Origin: Rhizobium sp. NFR07
GTDB lineage: Bacteria; Pseudomonadota; Alphaproteobacteria; Rhizobiales; Rhizobiaceae
NCBI RefSeq assembly: GCF_900111905.1
Contig: NZ_FOKM01000012.1
Span: 62,001 to 126,000, forward strand
Direction: 5' to 3'
DNA: 64,000 bases
Positions 43,291 through 51,060 of the stretch are shown here, in pieces. How positions within the stretch are numbered: position 1 is the first letter of the stretch; each line of letters starts with the position of its first letter. A program made the translations under genes and the position numbers. Under the pieces are notes generated by a model. The model was not told the DNA's origin. It saw only the letters and a list, made by a program, of their open reading frames with translations, and ran no database searches.

Positions 43291-43755
43291 TCATCCAGGC
43301 CTAGCCAGCAGGTCATCCTCTAAGGGGTTGTTGCCCTCGATTCCCTTGGCCGCTTCGCGCCTCTTTGCTGCGTCTCTTGCCTCGCCCTGTTGAGCCCTAG
43401 CGTGCAGGGCCAGAGATCGACGAAAGGAAAGGATGCTGGCCGCGTGCATCTGCACGATTGTTTTGCGCGGATTGGCGACGGGCGTGCCTTTCTCGCTGTA
43501 GGAGACGCCGCCCTCATCGCGAAGGAGAGCTTGCTCCCGCACGAGGTCGGCCATCGTCCTAGCGAGCATGGCGGCAAGCTCAAGCTGATGGTCGGACCAT
43601 TCCGACCGAGCGAACTCGGCAACCACGTTTCGGAAGAACGGCTCATCGCCCTCATCGAGCGGGACGTTGCTCGGCGGCAGGATCTCGATTGTGGCCTTGG
43701 CCATGACGCGCACGGCTTCAGCCGCGCTGTCGATGCGCGCCTTCCTCTTCGCCAT
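43291..43755 (-). CDS. terS: terminase small subunit, P27-like
   Basis: A 154-residue protein from the ATG at 43755: a helix-rich central part and LHARAQQGEARDAAKRREAA, in the usual position before the large subunit. It would bind the packaging site. Family assignment is from position and general form; an open frame extends upstream to 43800. Confidence 0.78.
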   Translation of the reverse strand: MAKRKARIDSAAEAVRVMAKATIEILPPSNVPLDEGDEPFFRNVVAEFARSEWSDHQLELAAMLARTMADLVREQALLRDEGGVSYSEKGTPVANPRKTIVQMHAASILSFRRSLALHARAQQGEARDAAKRREAAKGIEGNNPLEDDLLARPG

Positions 43756-43844
43756 GTCGTGTATCCTCCTACGTGATGGACCGCCCCAGAACGAACACAT
43801 TGCTCACGGATTGTTTCATGCTGTAACGATTGATGGAGAAACCA

Positions 43845-44051
43845 ATGTCCAAAGAGTGGTCACACCCGGTTCGCCTGAATGACGGTGGTCTTATCATCAC
43901 GATTGCTACGGCAGCTCAGGCCAGCAACTTTATGCGGCACGCAAAGCTCAGCTCTCGTTGGGCTGATGCGCTGGCAAAATGCTCAGCCGCGGCTGATGGT
44001 CGGCTGTCACATGATGAAGCGCGTCTGGCCTTTCTAAAGGCAGCGCACTAA
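43845..44051 (+). CDS. DUF982 protein
   Basis: A 68-residue DUF982 protein: W-x2-PVRL, NDGGLIITIATAAQASNFM, SSRWADALAKCSAAADGRLS, then ARLAFLKAA. GGAGAAACCA precedes the ATG at 43845. This small family is very common in rhizobia; role unknown. It is transcribed away from terminase. Confidence 0.82.
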   Translation: MSKEWSHPVRLNDGGLIITIATAAQASNFMRHAKLSSRWADALAKCSAAADGRLSHDEARLAFLKAAH

Positions 44052-44247
44052 GGCGCCTTCTAGTACCAAAAACCTACCACTCGCGCGCTTGCGCACGCGG
44101 GAGGCAAAAAACTGTGTTTGGGTTTGCGTTGTTGGACACCGCCGGTACGCGTCGCCGTCGGGCCAGACTTTCGACCGCCCCCTCCCCGCCTCATCGGCCT
44201 GGAACGCCTTGGCGTTCTGCTGGTTTGGCTTATAGGAGGAGTTACTA
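44052..44247. other. gap near terminase; possible packaging region
   Basis: GC-rich sequence without a convincing gene. It contains a 7-bp inverted repeat GAACGCC-TT-GGCGTTC (44202-44217) and Cys-rich-free open frames in both strands that look like shadows. A cos or pac site could be here, given terminase nearby, but nothing in the sequence proves it. Confidence 0.3.
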
Positions 44248-44349
44248 ATGCACAGACGACATCGAAACACCCGAGAACTTGCGCACTACGTTGGCCTTAA
44301 CGTTGCGCTAGCCCTGCTCATCGGATCACTCGCGTGGATGGCGCACTAG
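44248..44349 (+). CDS. 33-aa membrane peptide
   Basis: AGGAGG lies nine bases before the ATG. The product has a basic head (MHRRHRNTRELAHYV) and one membrane helix (LNVALALLIGSLAWMA). Size and topology fit a small moron or an antiholin-like peptide. Confidence 0.5.
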   Translation: MHRRHRNTRELAHYVGLNVALALLIGSLAWMAH

Positions 44350-44353
44350 TTAG

Positions 44354-44701
44354 CTATCCAAGTTCGATCGGATACCCGTCGACCCCTATGACCGCGACCT
44401 TCTTGCCGCGCTCCATCACCTGCTTGGCGCTGTTGTGGTGGTGAGCGCAAAGCGACTGCAGGTTCAGTGGGTCATGGAATAGTTCAAGGTCGCCTTTGTG
44501 CGCCTTGCGATGGTCGACGACCTCGGCAGCCGTGATGTCCTCGGTGATCAGACAGAACTCGCAAAGCGGCTGAACCGCAAGCTGATGCTGGCGTAGCCGC
44601 TTCCATGCTGCTGTCTGGTAGAGGTGGTGCCAGGTGGACTTGGTTGCGGGGGCTGGACTTGAACCAGCGACCTCTTGGTTATGAGCCAAGCGAGCTACCA
44701 T
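44354..44701 (-). CDS. HNH endonuclease (start uncertain; overlaps tRNA)
   Basis: The C-terminal about 85 residues form an HNH nuclease: CEFC, VDHRKAHKGDLELF and NLQSLCAHHHNSAKQ. It lies next to terminase, where phage HNH proteins often assist packaging cuts. The only standard start, 44701, is inside the tRNA gene, and no ATG, GTG or TTG occurs in frame between the tRNA 3' end and LYQTAAWKRLRQHQ. So the true N-terminus is unclear. Confidence 0.75.
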   Translation of the reverse strand: MVARLAHNQEVAGSSPAPATKSTWHHLYQTAAWKRLRQHQLAVQPLCEFCLITEDITAAEVVDHRKAHKGDLELFHDPLNLQSLCAHHHNSAKQVMERGKKVAVIGVDGYPIELG

Positions 44702-44717
44702 GCTGCTCTACCCCGCA
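44641..44717 (-). tRNA. tRNA-Met, anticodon CAU (initiator-like body)
   Basis: A 77-base gene with encoded CCA that folds fully: acceptor TGCGGGG/CCCCGCA, D stem GAGC/GCTC, anticodon stem CTTGG/CCAAG with loop CTCATAA, T stem GCTGG/CCAGC. The purine-11/pyrimidine-24 pair and loop are initiator-like, but position 1:72 is a U-A pair rather than a mismatch, and the anticodon stem has two, not three, G-C pairs. It could be an elongator, an initiator variant, or tRNA-Ile if lysidine-modified. Confidence 0.9.
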
Positions 44718-44816
44718 TTACTTGGAATGACCGCTCCAAATACCCATATGTTGATCACGAGCGGCCGCCACGGTGCGTGGCCATTGTCTGGCCGCTTCAT
44801 CTCAAGGAGACAATCC

Positions 44817-44978
44817 ATGACAGAACGAGAAGGCGCCTCGGCGCCAGCGCCTGCCTATGAACCGAAGGTACTAGCCAAGAAGTTCAGGATACCTGTCGAA
44901 GATGCAGTCAAAATCATCGACGAGTATGGCTCAGACCGTAAGGCCATCGACAAAGCCGCTCGCCGTATCGCGGCTTAA
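44817..44978 (+). CDS. 53-aa small protein
   Basis: AAGGAGA lies six bases before the ATG. The product has a Pro/Ala-rich head and a helical body (KFRIPVEDAVKIIDEYGSDR) that may be a small HTH-like domain. Found alone on the plus strand beside the tRNA. Function unknown. Confidence 0.6.
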   Translation: MTEREGASAPAPAYEPKVLAKKFRIPVEDAVKIIDEYGSDRKAIDKAARRIAA

Positions 44979-45019
44979 AAACAAAAGCGGCGATCTCGAC
45001 CCGATGGGGAGACCGCCGC
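44976..45019 (-). terminator. leftward terminator at early/late boundary
   Basis: Stem GCGGCGATCTC/GAGACCGCCGC (44987-44997 with 45009-45019, one mismatch) followed on the minus strand by TTTTGTTTTT. It would end leftward transcripts from the replication block before the tRNA, HNH and head genes. Confidence 0.55.
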
Positions 45020-45173
45020 AGGACTACCTGTCGCGAGAGGAGGCGCGCCAGGTAATGGGGATGCAGCGTACGGCGAAGGCCATGTTGCGGGCCAGGCCCT
45101 AGACGCTGCGAATAGATGCACCCAGCCACTGCTCGTCAGCAGCGCCCTCACGTTAATTCGTGACGTTAGGCAT

Positions 45174-45296
45174 ATGCTCGCCATGGTGACGGTACGAAAC
45201 CCGGCACGATTGAAAGCACAGAGGACTAGGGTGCTCATGAATGCCGCCGTGGTCCGCTATGCGGCTCGACACGGCAGGCTGCCCAAAATAATATGA
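45174..45296 (+). CDS. possible 40-aa basic peptide
   Basis: An open frame of 41 codons gives a very basic product (VTVRNPARLKAQRTRVLMNA). No clear ribosome site. It might be a DNA-binding peptide or chance. Confidence 0.25.
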   Translation: MLAMVTVRNPARLKAQRTRVLMNAAVVRYAARHGRLPKII

Positions 45297-45323
45297 CTAA
45301 TTATCGCGCTTCACGGGAACCGA

Positions 45324-45345
45324 ATATCAACTAGCGTGTTGATAT
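45324..45345. promoter_or_regulatory. 8-bp inverted repeat, possible operator
   Basis: ATATCAAC-TAGCGT-GTTGATAT is a perfect palindrome with a six-base centre, 30 bases before the small membrane gene at 45375 in the gap between early and late blocks. A repressor or activator site is plausible. Confidence 0.45.
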
Positions 45346-45374
45346 GCCGTTTTTCCATCACAAGCGGTCCCGTC

Positions 45375-45506
45375 ATGCATCTCGTCTATATCGCTGTCGC
45401 AATCGCAACGTTCGCCATGCTGATCTACTCAACGGCGCTGATGCCGATCTATACAGCTTACCCATTCTCATACTCATCTGAGTTCGTCACCACAGTGCGC
45501 ATGTGA
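45375..45506 (+). CDS. 43-aa membrane peptide
   Basis: MHLVYIAVAIATFAMLIYST forms one membrane helix; the end is polar (SEFVTTVRM). A perfect inverted repeat lies upstream. The ribosome site is weak. Possibly a moron. Confidence 0.4.
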   Translation: MHLVYIAVAIATFAMLIYSTALMPIYTAYPFSYSSEFVTTVRM

Positions 45507-45634
45507 TTGGGTTGTATAGTTACGCCCGGCTCACGTCGTGGCCGAGCGTCCGTCGCAACATCGGTGCGTCCGGAGAGGTGTGGGGCACCTATCGGCAACC
45601 CCTTCACCTATACAGGTGGCAACTTCGCAGAAAG
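45507..45634. other. short gap before 305-aa early gene end
   Basis: No convincing gene. A plus-strand open frame overlapping the next gene is a shadow. Confidence 0.4.
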
Positions 45635-46552
45635 TCAGGCCGATTTGGCGTACCGCGCCAATTCGAGTGCTTCTGCGAAATTATCGTTGGCAGCTATGAG
45701 AAGACGCCTTCCCGCCTCGATCGCATACTGACCTTTGAAGCCTCGGGCTTGCCCGATCTCTTTCAGGTTCCGCGCCTTGCTCGCCTGCGTCAGAACGTCG
45801 AAGTGATCGTCGGCCATGTATCCGACGGCCTCGTGCCATGACCTGCGCTGCTCAGTCTCCGACACCACATCCTGCCAGGCCATCGATCCACCGCCGGCGC
45901 ATGTCGTCTTTCGCATGCCGAGGAAGCTATCGGCCACCTTCTGCGATCCGCAGGGCAGCCCATCCGGATAGCGCGTGATCAGCTTGCTGACATTACCGGC
46001 CTTGGCGTAGGCGTCTGCCAGGATCCGCTTCGCTTCCTCGCGGCTGATCTGCTGGCGTGGCTGGCGCTTCCGGGACGCCGTAACGTACCGACCCTTCCGG
46101 GTCTTGAGCATCTCGGCGAAATAGTCATTGCTGTCCGTCAGCTCCTGCGAGTTCTCGTCGCCGCCGCGTTGCGCCCGTTCCTTGTCGACCGTGCCGAGCA
46201 TGGCGCCGGTCGGCATCCGATCCTGGAACGTGACGACCTTGCCGTCGATCGTGACCTTCATGGCCTGCTCGGTCTGTGTGCCGTCGGAGAAGCGCAAGCG
46301 ACCGATGCAAACGGTCTGACCTGCATCGTTGCGATTTACCGGGCCAGCTTTGACCTGCTTCATCATCTCCTCGACCGAGGGCGAAATATCCCAGAGCCGT
46401 TCGGTCTTGAGGTCGGCAACGTCTTCCGGGTTGTTGTCGTTGGCCGGTGTGATGGTCCAGTTGGTCTGGATCGGCTCCGGCTCATGGTCCGGCGCGGTAG
46501 CGAAGGTCAGGAGCGCGTCGAGCTGCTCGGCAAGTGATCCGTGTCTGGCCAT
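45635..46552 (-). CDS. hypothetical early protein, 305 aa, with two ANDN motifs
   Basis: No family recognised. It begins helical (GSLAEQLDALLTFA), has PANDN near residue 37, a central strand region (VCIGRLRFSDGTQTEQAMKV), a basic stretch with RKRQPRQQISREEAKRILAD, and ends AANDNFAEALELARYAKSA, of which AANDNFAE matches the start of the Caulobacter tmRNA tag. The ATG at 46552 follows the conserved leader; the frame extends to 46624 but is not needed. It is the last gene of the replication block. Confidence 0.65.
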   Translation of the reverse strand: MARHGSLAEQLDALLTFATAPDHEPEPIQTNWTITPANDNNPEDVADLKTERLWDISPSVEEMMKQVKAGPVNRNDAGQTVCIGRLRFSDGTQTEQAMKVTIDGKVVTFQDRMPTGAMLGTVDKERAQRGGDENSQELTDSNDYFAEMLKTRKGRYVTASRKRQPRQQISREEAKRILADAYAKAGNVSKLITRYPDGLPCGSQKVADSFLGMRKTTCAGGGSMAWQDVVSETEQRRSWHEAVGYMADDHFDVLTQASKARNLKEIGQARGFKGQYAIEAGRRLLIAANDNFAEALELARYAKSA

Positions 46553-46590
46553 GTGGTCTCCTCTGTGTGGTGGTGATGCCTCTTGCGACG

Positions 46591-47076
46591 CTAGGCGGCT
46601 TTGGTCCAGTTCGCGGCGATCCAAGCGAGGACCAGATCAACAGCCTGCCTCGCTGCATCGTTGGGGGTAATGGCTGAAACAACCTCGACGTGGTGCCCGA
46701 TCTTGGCGAGCGCAGCGTGACGTTCCTTTTGCTGCGGGCTGAGCCGGCCTTTGCCAACCTTGTTCTCGATCATCCGGATCTGACCGTTGGCAAGATAGAT
46801 GCGGACGTCCGGTTCGCCTGGCGTCATTCCAGCGGAAATTGCCTCTTGCTGGGCACGCGGACCACGCTTGGCCGCGTTCTGATCTCCAGCTAGCAGGAAC
46901 TGCTTGCCGTACTCAGGCATGGATCGAAGCGACCGAACCTGAGCCGCCTGCAACTCCCATTCCTTCGGTAAGGCTGCTTTGGTCGTGACCTTGCCGCTGG
47001 CCGACGTGCGGATGATGGTACGGACGCCTTTGATGCGGACAGTCTGCTGGGTGGGTTTGGGCAACGGTTCCTCCAT
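46591..47076 (-). CDS. VRR-NUC domain nuclease
   Basis: A 161-residue protein with an N-terminal basic part and a VRR-NUC core: GMTPGEPDVRIYL, then MIENKVGKGRLSPQQKERHA, giving the PD-(D/E)XK catalytic Asp, Glu and Lys. Such proteins cut or resolve branched DNA in phage recombination. It lies beside the iteron-like array. Confidence 0.82.
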   Translation of the reverse strand: MEEPLPKPTQQTVRIKGVRTIIRTSASGKVTTKAALPKEWELQAAQVRSLRSMPEYGKQFLLAGDQNAAKRGPRAQQEAISAGMTPGEPDVRIYLANGQIRMIENKVGKGRLSPQQKERHAALAKIGHHVEVVSAITPNDAARQAVDLVLAWIAANWTKAA

Positions 47077-47141
47077 TTCGCCGATGAAGGATTATGCGAC
47101 AGCGGGCGGGTTTGGTCAGGTTGTATTCCAGCCGCCCGTTT

Positions 47142-47331
47142 GCACGGTGCACGGTGCCCGAATAATTTTCTTGAGAACCGTGCGCGCAGCACACCGCCCT
47201 GCACGGTTGCACGGTAATGGGTATATATAAATATATACCCTTATGACCGTGCACTAACCGGGCAGCGTTGTGCAGGTGTCTCCGCCCGGATATGCACGGA
47301 TAATGCACGGTTTTTGAAAGTGCATCCGTGC
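47142..47331. repeat. GCACGG iteron-like array, candidate replication origin
   Basis: Nine copies of GCACGG within 190 bases: direct at 47142, 47149, 47201, 47209, 47294 and 47305; inverted at 47178-47183, 47247-47252 and 47326-47331. Seven of them read GCACGGT. They flank a perfect AT-rich palindrome at 47219-47240, between the VRR-NUC gene and the coiled-coil gene, 1.4 kb from the prim-pol/helicase. Confidence 0.6.
47219..47240. repeat. 22-bp AT-rich palindrome inside the array
   Basis: GGGTATATAT-AA-ATATATACCC, ten-base perfect arms. AT-rich and flanked by GCACGG repeats on both sides, as a DNA-unwinding element would be. It could also be a promoter/operator. Confidence 0.6.
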
Positions 47332-47373
47332 AGTATCAGGGGTTGTATTGGGCGATTGTGGAGGTTGTGCCCA

Positions 47374-48651
47374 TCAGTCTTTCTGCAAACCTCTGATGTC
47401 CTTTCCCGTAAGCGAGACCTCTCCGCCTGGCAGCTTGAGATTGAGAGCGGACGCGCGTCCGAGGATGGCAGAGGCCAAGTAGTCGGCGGGATGCATATCG
47501 GCACCATCGTCTTTTTCGCTTTTTGAAAAAAGATTTCGGGATATTGTTTCAAGCAGGTGTTCCGGCATCGGCCTATCCTGAGAAAGCTTCCATTCCAGCG
47601 CCGCCTCCACGACCCAACTAGCCCGGTCGATGTCGAGGTCAAACTGCTTTAACTGAAACTCTGCGTCCGCGTACCGCTCAAACCAACGATTCATCCACCT
47701 CAAGTACCACGCGACAATGCCCAGCATCGCTAGTGTAGCAGTCGCAGGCTTGATCCCTGCAACCGCTACCTGCAAGGTGGAAGCACCAGTAGGCACCTGC
47801 GAAAATTCGATGGTTAAGAATACGATCAGTGCGAAAAGAGCCATCAGCACGCATACGACAATTACATGAATCGGCCGCCGGTTTGCTTTAGTTTCCGGCG
47901 TGACCTTAAGACTATCTCCTCGTTGTGCAATTTTGGCTTTAAGGTCCCGGTGCAGTTCACGACGAGCATGGGTGTTACTTCTGTCGTCTAGTTCTTTCTG
48001 TAATGCGGATATACGATCTCGCTCAGCTAAAAGTTCGAATTCTCGCTCGCGAATTTTAGCGTCGGCCCGTTCTCTTGCTTTGGTCGCTTCGGCCTCTAAA
48101 GCTTCTCGTCTACGAGCGAAATCGACCTCTAACTCTATTCTCGCCCTGCTCGCTTCCTTACCGATATCAAGCGCCATTTGCTGCAATTGAGCATTTTGAC
48201 GGTGGTGGGACGCCAGCACATCTCGGAACAACTTCGGATTCTTGAAAAGCGAAGCAACACCCTCGTCGTCGCGCCCGAATGTTTCGCCGATCCTTATGCG
48301 CAAGGATGTGAAGATATCATCTGGAAGCGCCAAATCTGGACGACCATTTTCAGGTGCATGGTTTGATATTGTGAGGCTGTCATACAAGAGACCGTCAGCA
48401 TTAGCGCCCGACCCTCGGTCGACAGTAATGGAAAAGTGGTCTCTCATCGCCCGCGCGTTGATCACCGTCGTAATACCGTCGCTGGGAAAATTATCAGGCT
48501 CCACATCATCGACTGCTACGGTTACAGATCCCGCGCCGTTTATTGTCGTCAACTGGATATTAGGTGCTTTGATTATCGCGCAAGCATCGCGAAAAAACTG
48601 GACCAGAGCTCTATCATTAACCTTTGGCACCATTGTCTGCGTCGATGGCAT
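47374..48651 (-). CDS. coiled-coil two-TM membrane protein, probable moron
   Basis: A 425-residue protein of unknown family: an N-terminal mixed region (1-145), a long charged coiled coil (about 150-245, SRARIELEVDFARRREALEA), two membrane helices (about 261-282 and 296-318) and a C-terminal cytoplasmic part. GGAGAG precedes the ATG at 48651. An intrinsic terminator separates it from prim-pol, so it has its own promoter. Its AT-richer codons differ from the neighbours. Superinfection exclusion or host-envelope action is a guess from topology. Confidence 0.7.
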   Translation of the reverse strand: MPSTQTMVPKVNDRALVQFFRDACAIIKAPNIQLTTINGAGSVTVAVDDVEPDNFPSDGITTVINARAMRDHFSITVDRGSGANADGLLYDSLTISNHAPENGRPDLALPDDIFTSLRIRIGETFGRDDEGVASLFKNPKLFRDVLASHHRQNAQLQQMALDIGKEASRARIELEVDFARRREALEAEATKARERADAKIREREFELLAERDRISALQKELDDRSNTHARRELHRDLKAKIAQRGDSLKVTPETKANRRPIHVIVVCVLMALFALIVFLTIEFSQVPTGASTLQVAVAGIKPATATLAMLGIVAWYLRWMNRWFERYADAEFQLKQFDLDIDRASWVVEAALEWKLSQDRPMPEHLLETISRNLFSKSEKDDGADMHPADYLASAILGRASALNLKLPGGEVSLTGKDIRGLQKD

Positions 48652-48690
48652 CGTTCTCTCCAGCAATAACCTAGCAAGACAAATCACACG

Positions 48691-48721
48691 AAAAAGCCGC
48701 CGCGCATAGTTGCACGACGGC
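48691..48721 (-). terminator. leftward terminator after prim-pol gene
   Basis: Ten-base stem GCCGTCGTGC/GCGCGGCGGC on the minus strand (two G-U pairs) followed by TTTTT (48695-48691). Cuts off the operon before the coiled-coil gene. Confidence 0.65.
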
Positions 48722-48746
48722 CTCATCTACAATCATTTCACATGGC

Positions 48747-50972
48747 TCAAGCTGCCCTGACGAACACCGCCATCTCTCGCCGGATCGGGTCGCGCTCCTC
48801 CACCTCGACGAGAGCACCCTCCTTGAACAGTGCCGTGACGACAGTGCCGGCTTTCTTCCTCGCCGCAGTGTCCTCTAGGTCGAGCCCCATGGCATAGGCC
48901 ACGGCCGCGCCGACCCAGTTCTTGGCCTTGGCCGACTTCTTGTAGTCAGAGCCGCCTACTGCTGCCAGGATTGCCTGCCGCTGCTCTGCGGTTAGCTCGC
49001 CTGCCACTTCTTCCGCACTAGGCCACTGCCACTCCGTCACGACCGGCGCGAAATCCTGCGGCTTCGTCAAGCCGCGCCCGTTGCCCAGAGGCACGCCCTC
49101 AAGCTTGCGCCAGTCCAGGCGCGACGACAGCGGCGTAAGGTTCGACTTGCCGTATGTCACCGAGAAGTGACTCATGCGATCCTCAGGCTTTACGCCCGCC
49201 TCTGCCGCCTGCTCCGGCGACATCCGGTTAAGCACGCGCACCGAGCGAGCCGCGCCGATCAGCGACACCGCTCCTCGGGCGTCTTCCACTGTCGCCTCGC
49301 GATCCGCCACTTTCCGCAAGTGGTGCACGATGTCGATGCTGCAGTTGGTATAGTCCGCAATCTGCGCCCATAGCTTCGCGACCTTGTCGATCGCGCCGTT
49401 GTCGTTCTCGTTGACGCCGTGGGTGGACACAAACGGATCAACGATCATGACGTCGATGCCGTACCGCTCAATCTGCTCCACAACTGCCTCAACGATCGGC
49501 TGCTGGATCCGCACGCCGGCCTTCTTGTCCTCGATGGCGACGCAAAGCTCCTGCTCGCGGCCGCTGTCCAGGAACAGATGGCCTTCGATGTCCTCCGGCT
49601 TGAGGTTGTAGTGGATGCACGCCGCCATGATGCGTCGCTCCATTTCGTCGCGCGGATCCTCCGCATTGAACACCCAAACCTTGAGACGCTGCGGCGGCTT
49701 GGTGCCGAGCAGTGCCCTGCCCGACGTCATGGCCAGTGCCTCGGCGATGCTGCTGGACGTCTTGCCGAGGCCCCCGGGGCTGACCGTGACCGACACGTAT
49801 TTTCGGATGAAGTGCGAGCCATAGGCGAACTCGCGCCGCGGAATCGTGGCAGGATCGATCCACTTGAAGGCCGTGGCGGTGATGGGGGAGGAAGGCACGT
49901 TGTCGTTGGCCGCGTTCCCGCTTGGGATCACATCATCCGTTTCCGGCACGTCCGGCTCCGAATTTTCCCGTACGGGATCGTCGGCGACCAGCTCGCTCAC
50001 CACATCCTCATCGACCCTCGCCTCCAGAGCCCTCGCCTTCTCTAGCCCACGCTGAATCATCCGCGTGATGTCGACCAGGCGCGTGTTGTCTTGCGGTTGG
50101 AAATCCGGCTCCGGAATGTGCCGCGGCTGCGCAATGCCAGCCTTCAGCCCGTTCTCGATCGTCTTGCAGCACCGCGACCAGTCCCTGCCCCAGCCGCGCG
50201 CCACGTCCTGCAGCAAGGCGCGCGCCTCAGCCTCCGGCAGTGCACCGGCGCCGACGAAAGTGCCGAGCGCGAACGCTGCGTCATTCAAGCTGTTGTTGCG
50301 GTTGCCCATCGGAGCGCCGGCAAGGTCGGCAAGCTCCCGGTCGACGGCAGCGTCGACGTAGGCGTTATTGGTCGCCGATGACGCCGTGTACTTGCTGTGC
50401 GTCGGCGCCGACTTCGGTAGCAGCAAATCCAGCAACCACGCAGGCGCGTCTGCGATCTCGCGCACGTCGTCCACCCACTTGTACTGCCGACCATTCGCCA
50501 TCGTGCTGCCGGCCGCCACCACGTAGCCGCCCTCAGACCGGATATCGACGCCGGCGCCAAGAGCGCCGCGGTTGCGAGTGCCCACGACGTACTTGAAGTA
50601 GATGTGCATCCCACCGTTCGGGCTGATGACACGCGCCGTTTCTGGCAGCGGGCCGTGCTCGGCCTGCATCTCGTCCAGCCACAGGAAGCCGTTCGAACCG
50701 CCGGGCTTGTTATCGATGTCCAGGGCGAAGAAGCCCGTCGGCGATCCCGTCGGCAGACCGACGGCCGCGTCGGGCCAATCCGTCCACCAGCGGTCAAGGA
50801 TCCGGGCAAAACGCGTGGCTGCCTTGAAACCATTCGTGGTTAGCGGGGTTTTCTCGCCGAGCATGATGATTTCGCCGTGTTGGTCGACGTGCTCCTCGGC
50901 GTGCGAACGGCACGGAAAGACCGGCCAGCCTTGTTCGGTGTAGTGCTGGGCTAATTCAAGCGGCGTTTGCAA
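48747..50972 (-). CDS. prim-pol / AAA helicase replication protein
   Basis: A 741-residue replication initiator. The N-terminus is an archaeo-eukaryotic primase-polymerase: DID (85-87), the GGMHIYF catalytic His (near 123) and VDIRSEGGYVVAAGS. A linker carries AANDN (near 354-358). The C-terminal part is a RepA/DnaB-like ATPase with Walker A SPGGLGKTS (398-406), DVMIVDPFVSTHG as Walker B and VHHLRK. The TTG at 50972 follows GGAGGAGAC of the conserved leader; an ATG 19 codons up lacks a ribosome site. Confidence 0.85.
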   Translation of the reverse strand: MQTPLELAQHYTEQGWPVFPCRSHAEEHVDQHGEIIMLGEKTPLTTNGFKAATRFARILDRWWTDWPDAAVGLPTGSPTGFFALDIDNKPGGSNGFLWLDEMQAEHGPLPETARVISPNGGMHIYFKYVVGTRNRGALGAGVDIRSEGGYVVAAGSTMANGRQYKWVDDVREIADAPAWLLDLLLPKSAPTHSKYTASSATNNAYVDAAVDRELADLAGAPMGNRNNSLNDAAFALGTFVGAGALPEAEARALLQDVARGWGRDWSRCCKTIENGLKAGIAQPRHIPEPDFQPQDNTRLVDITRMIQRGLEKARALEARVDEDVVSELVADDPVRENSEPDVPETDDVIPSGNAANDNVPSSPITATAFKWIDPATIPRREFAYGSHFIRKYVSVTVSPGGLGKTSSSIAEALAMTSGRALLGTKPPQRLKVWVFNAEDPRDEMERRIMAACIHYNLKPEDIEGHLFLDSGREQELCVAIEDKKAGVRIQQPIVEAVVEQIERYGIDVMIVDPFVSTHGVNENDNGAIDKVAKLWAQIADYTNCSIDIVHHLRKVADREATVEDARGAVSLIGAARSVRVLNRMSPEQAAEAGVKPEDRMSHFSVTYGKSNLTPLSSRLDWRKLEGVPLGNGRGLTKPQDFAPVVTEWQWPSAEEVAGELTAEQRQAILAAVGGSDYKKSAKAKNWVGAAVAYAMGLDLEDTAARKKAGTVVTALFKEGALVEVEERDPIRREMAVFVRAA

Positions 50973-51060
50973 AGACAGTCTCCTCCGCTGCATTTCTATC
51001 TGGTCCTGGCGTTCGAAATCGAGAAACTTGCCTCGGATGAGAATCATGAGAGGAATCTGG

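Noticed and set aside
44052..44247. cos site
   Set aside because: Near terminase and GC-rich, but no paired overhang or known cos pattern can be shown from sequence alone.
47142..47331. CRISPR array
   Set aside because: The repeats are six to seven bases, in both orientations and irregularly spaced; not CRISPR.
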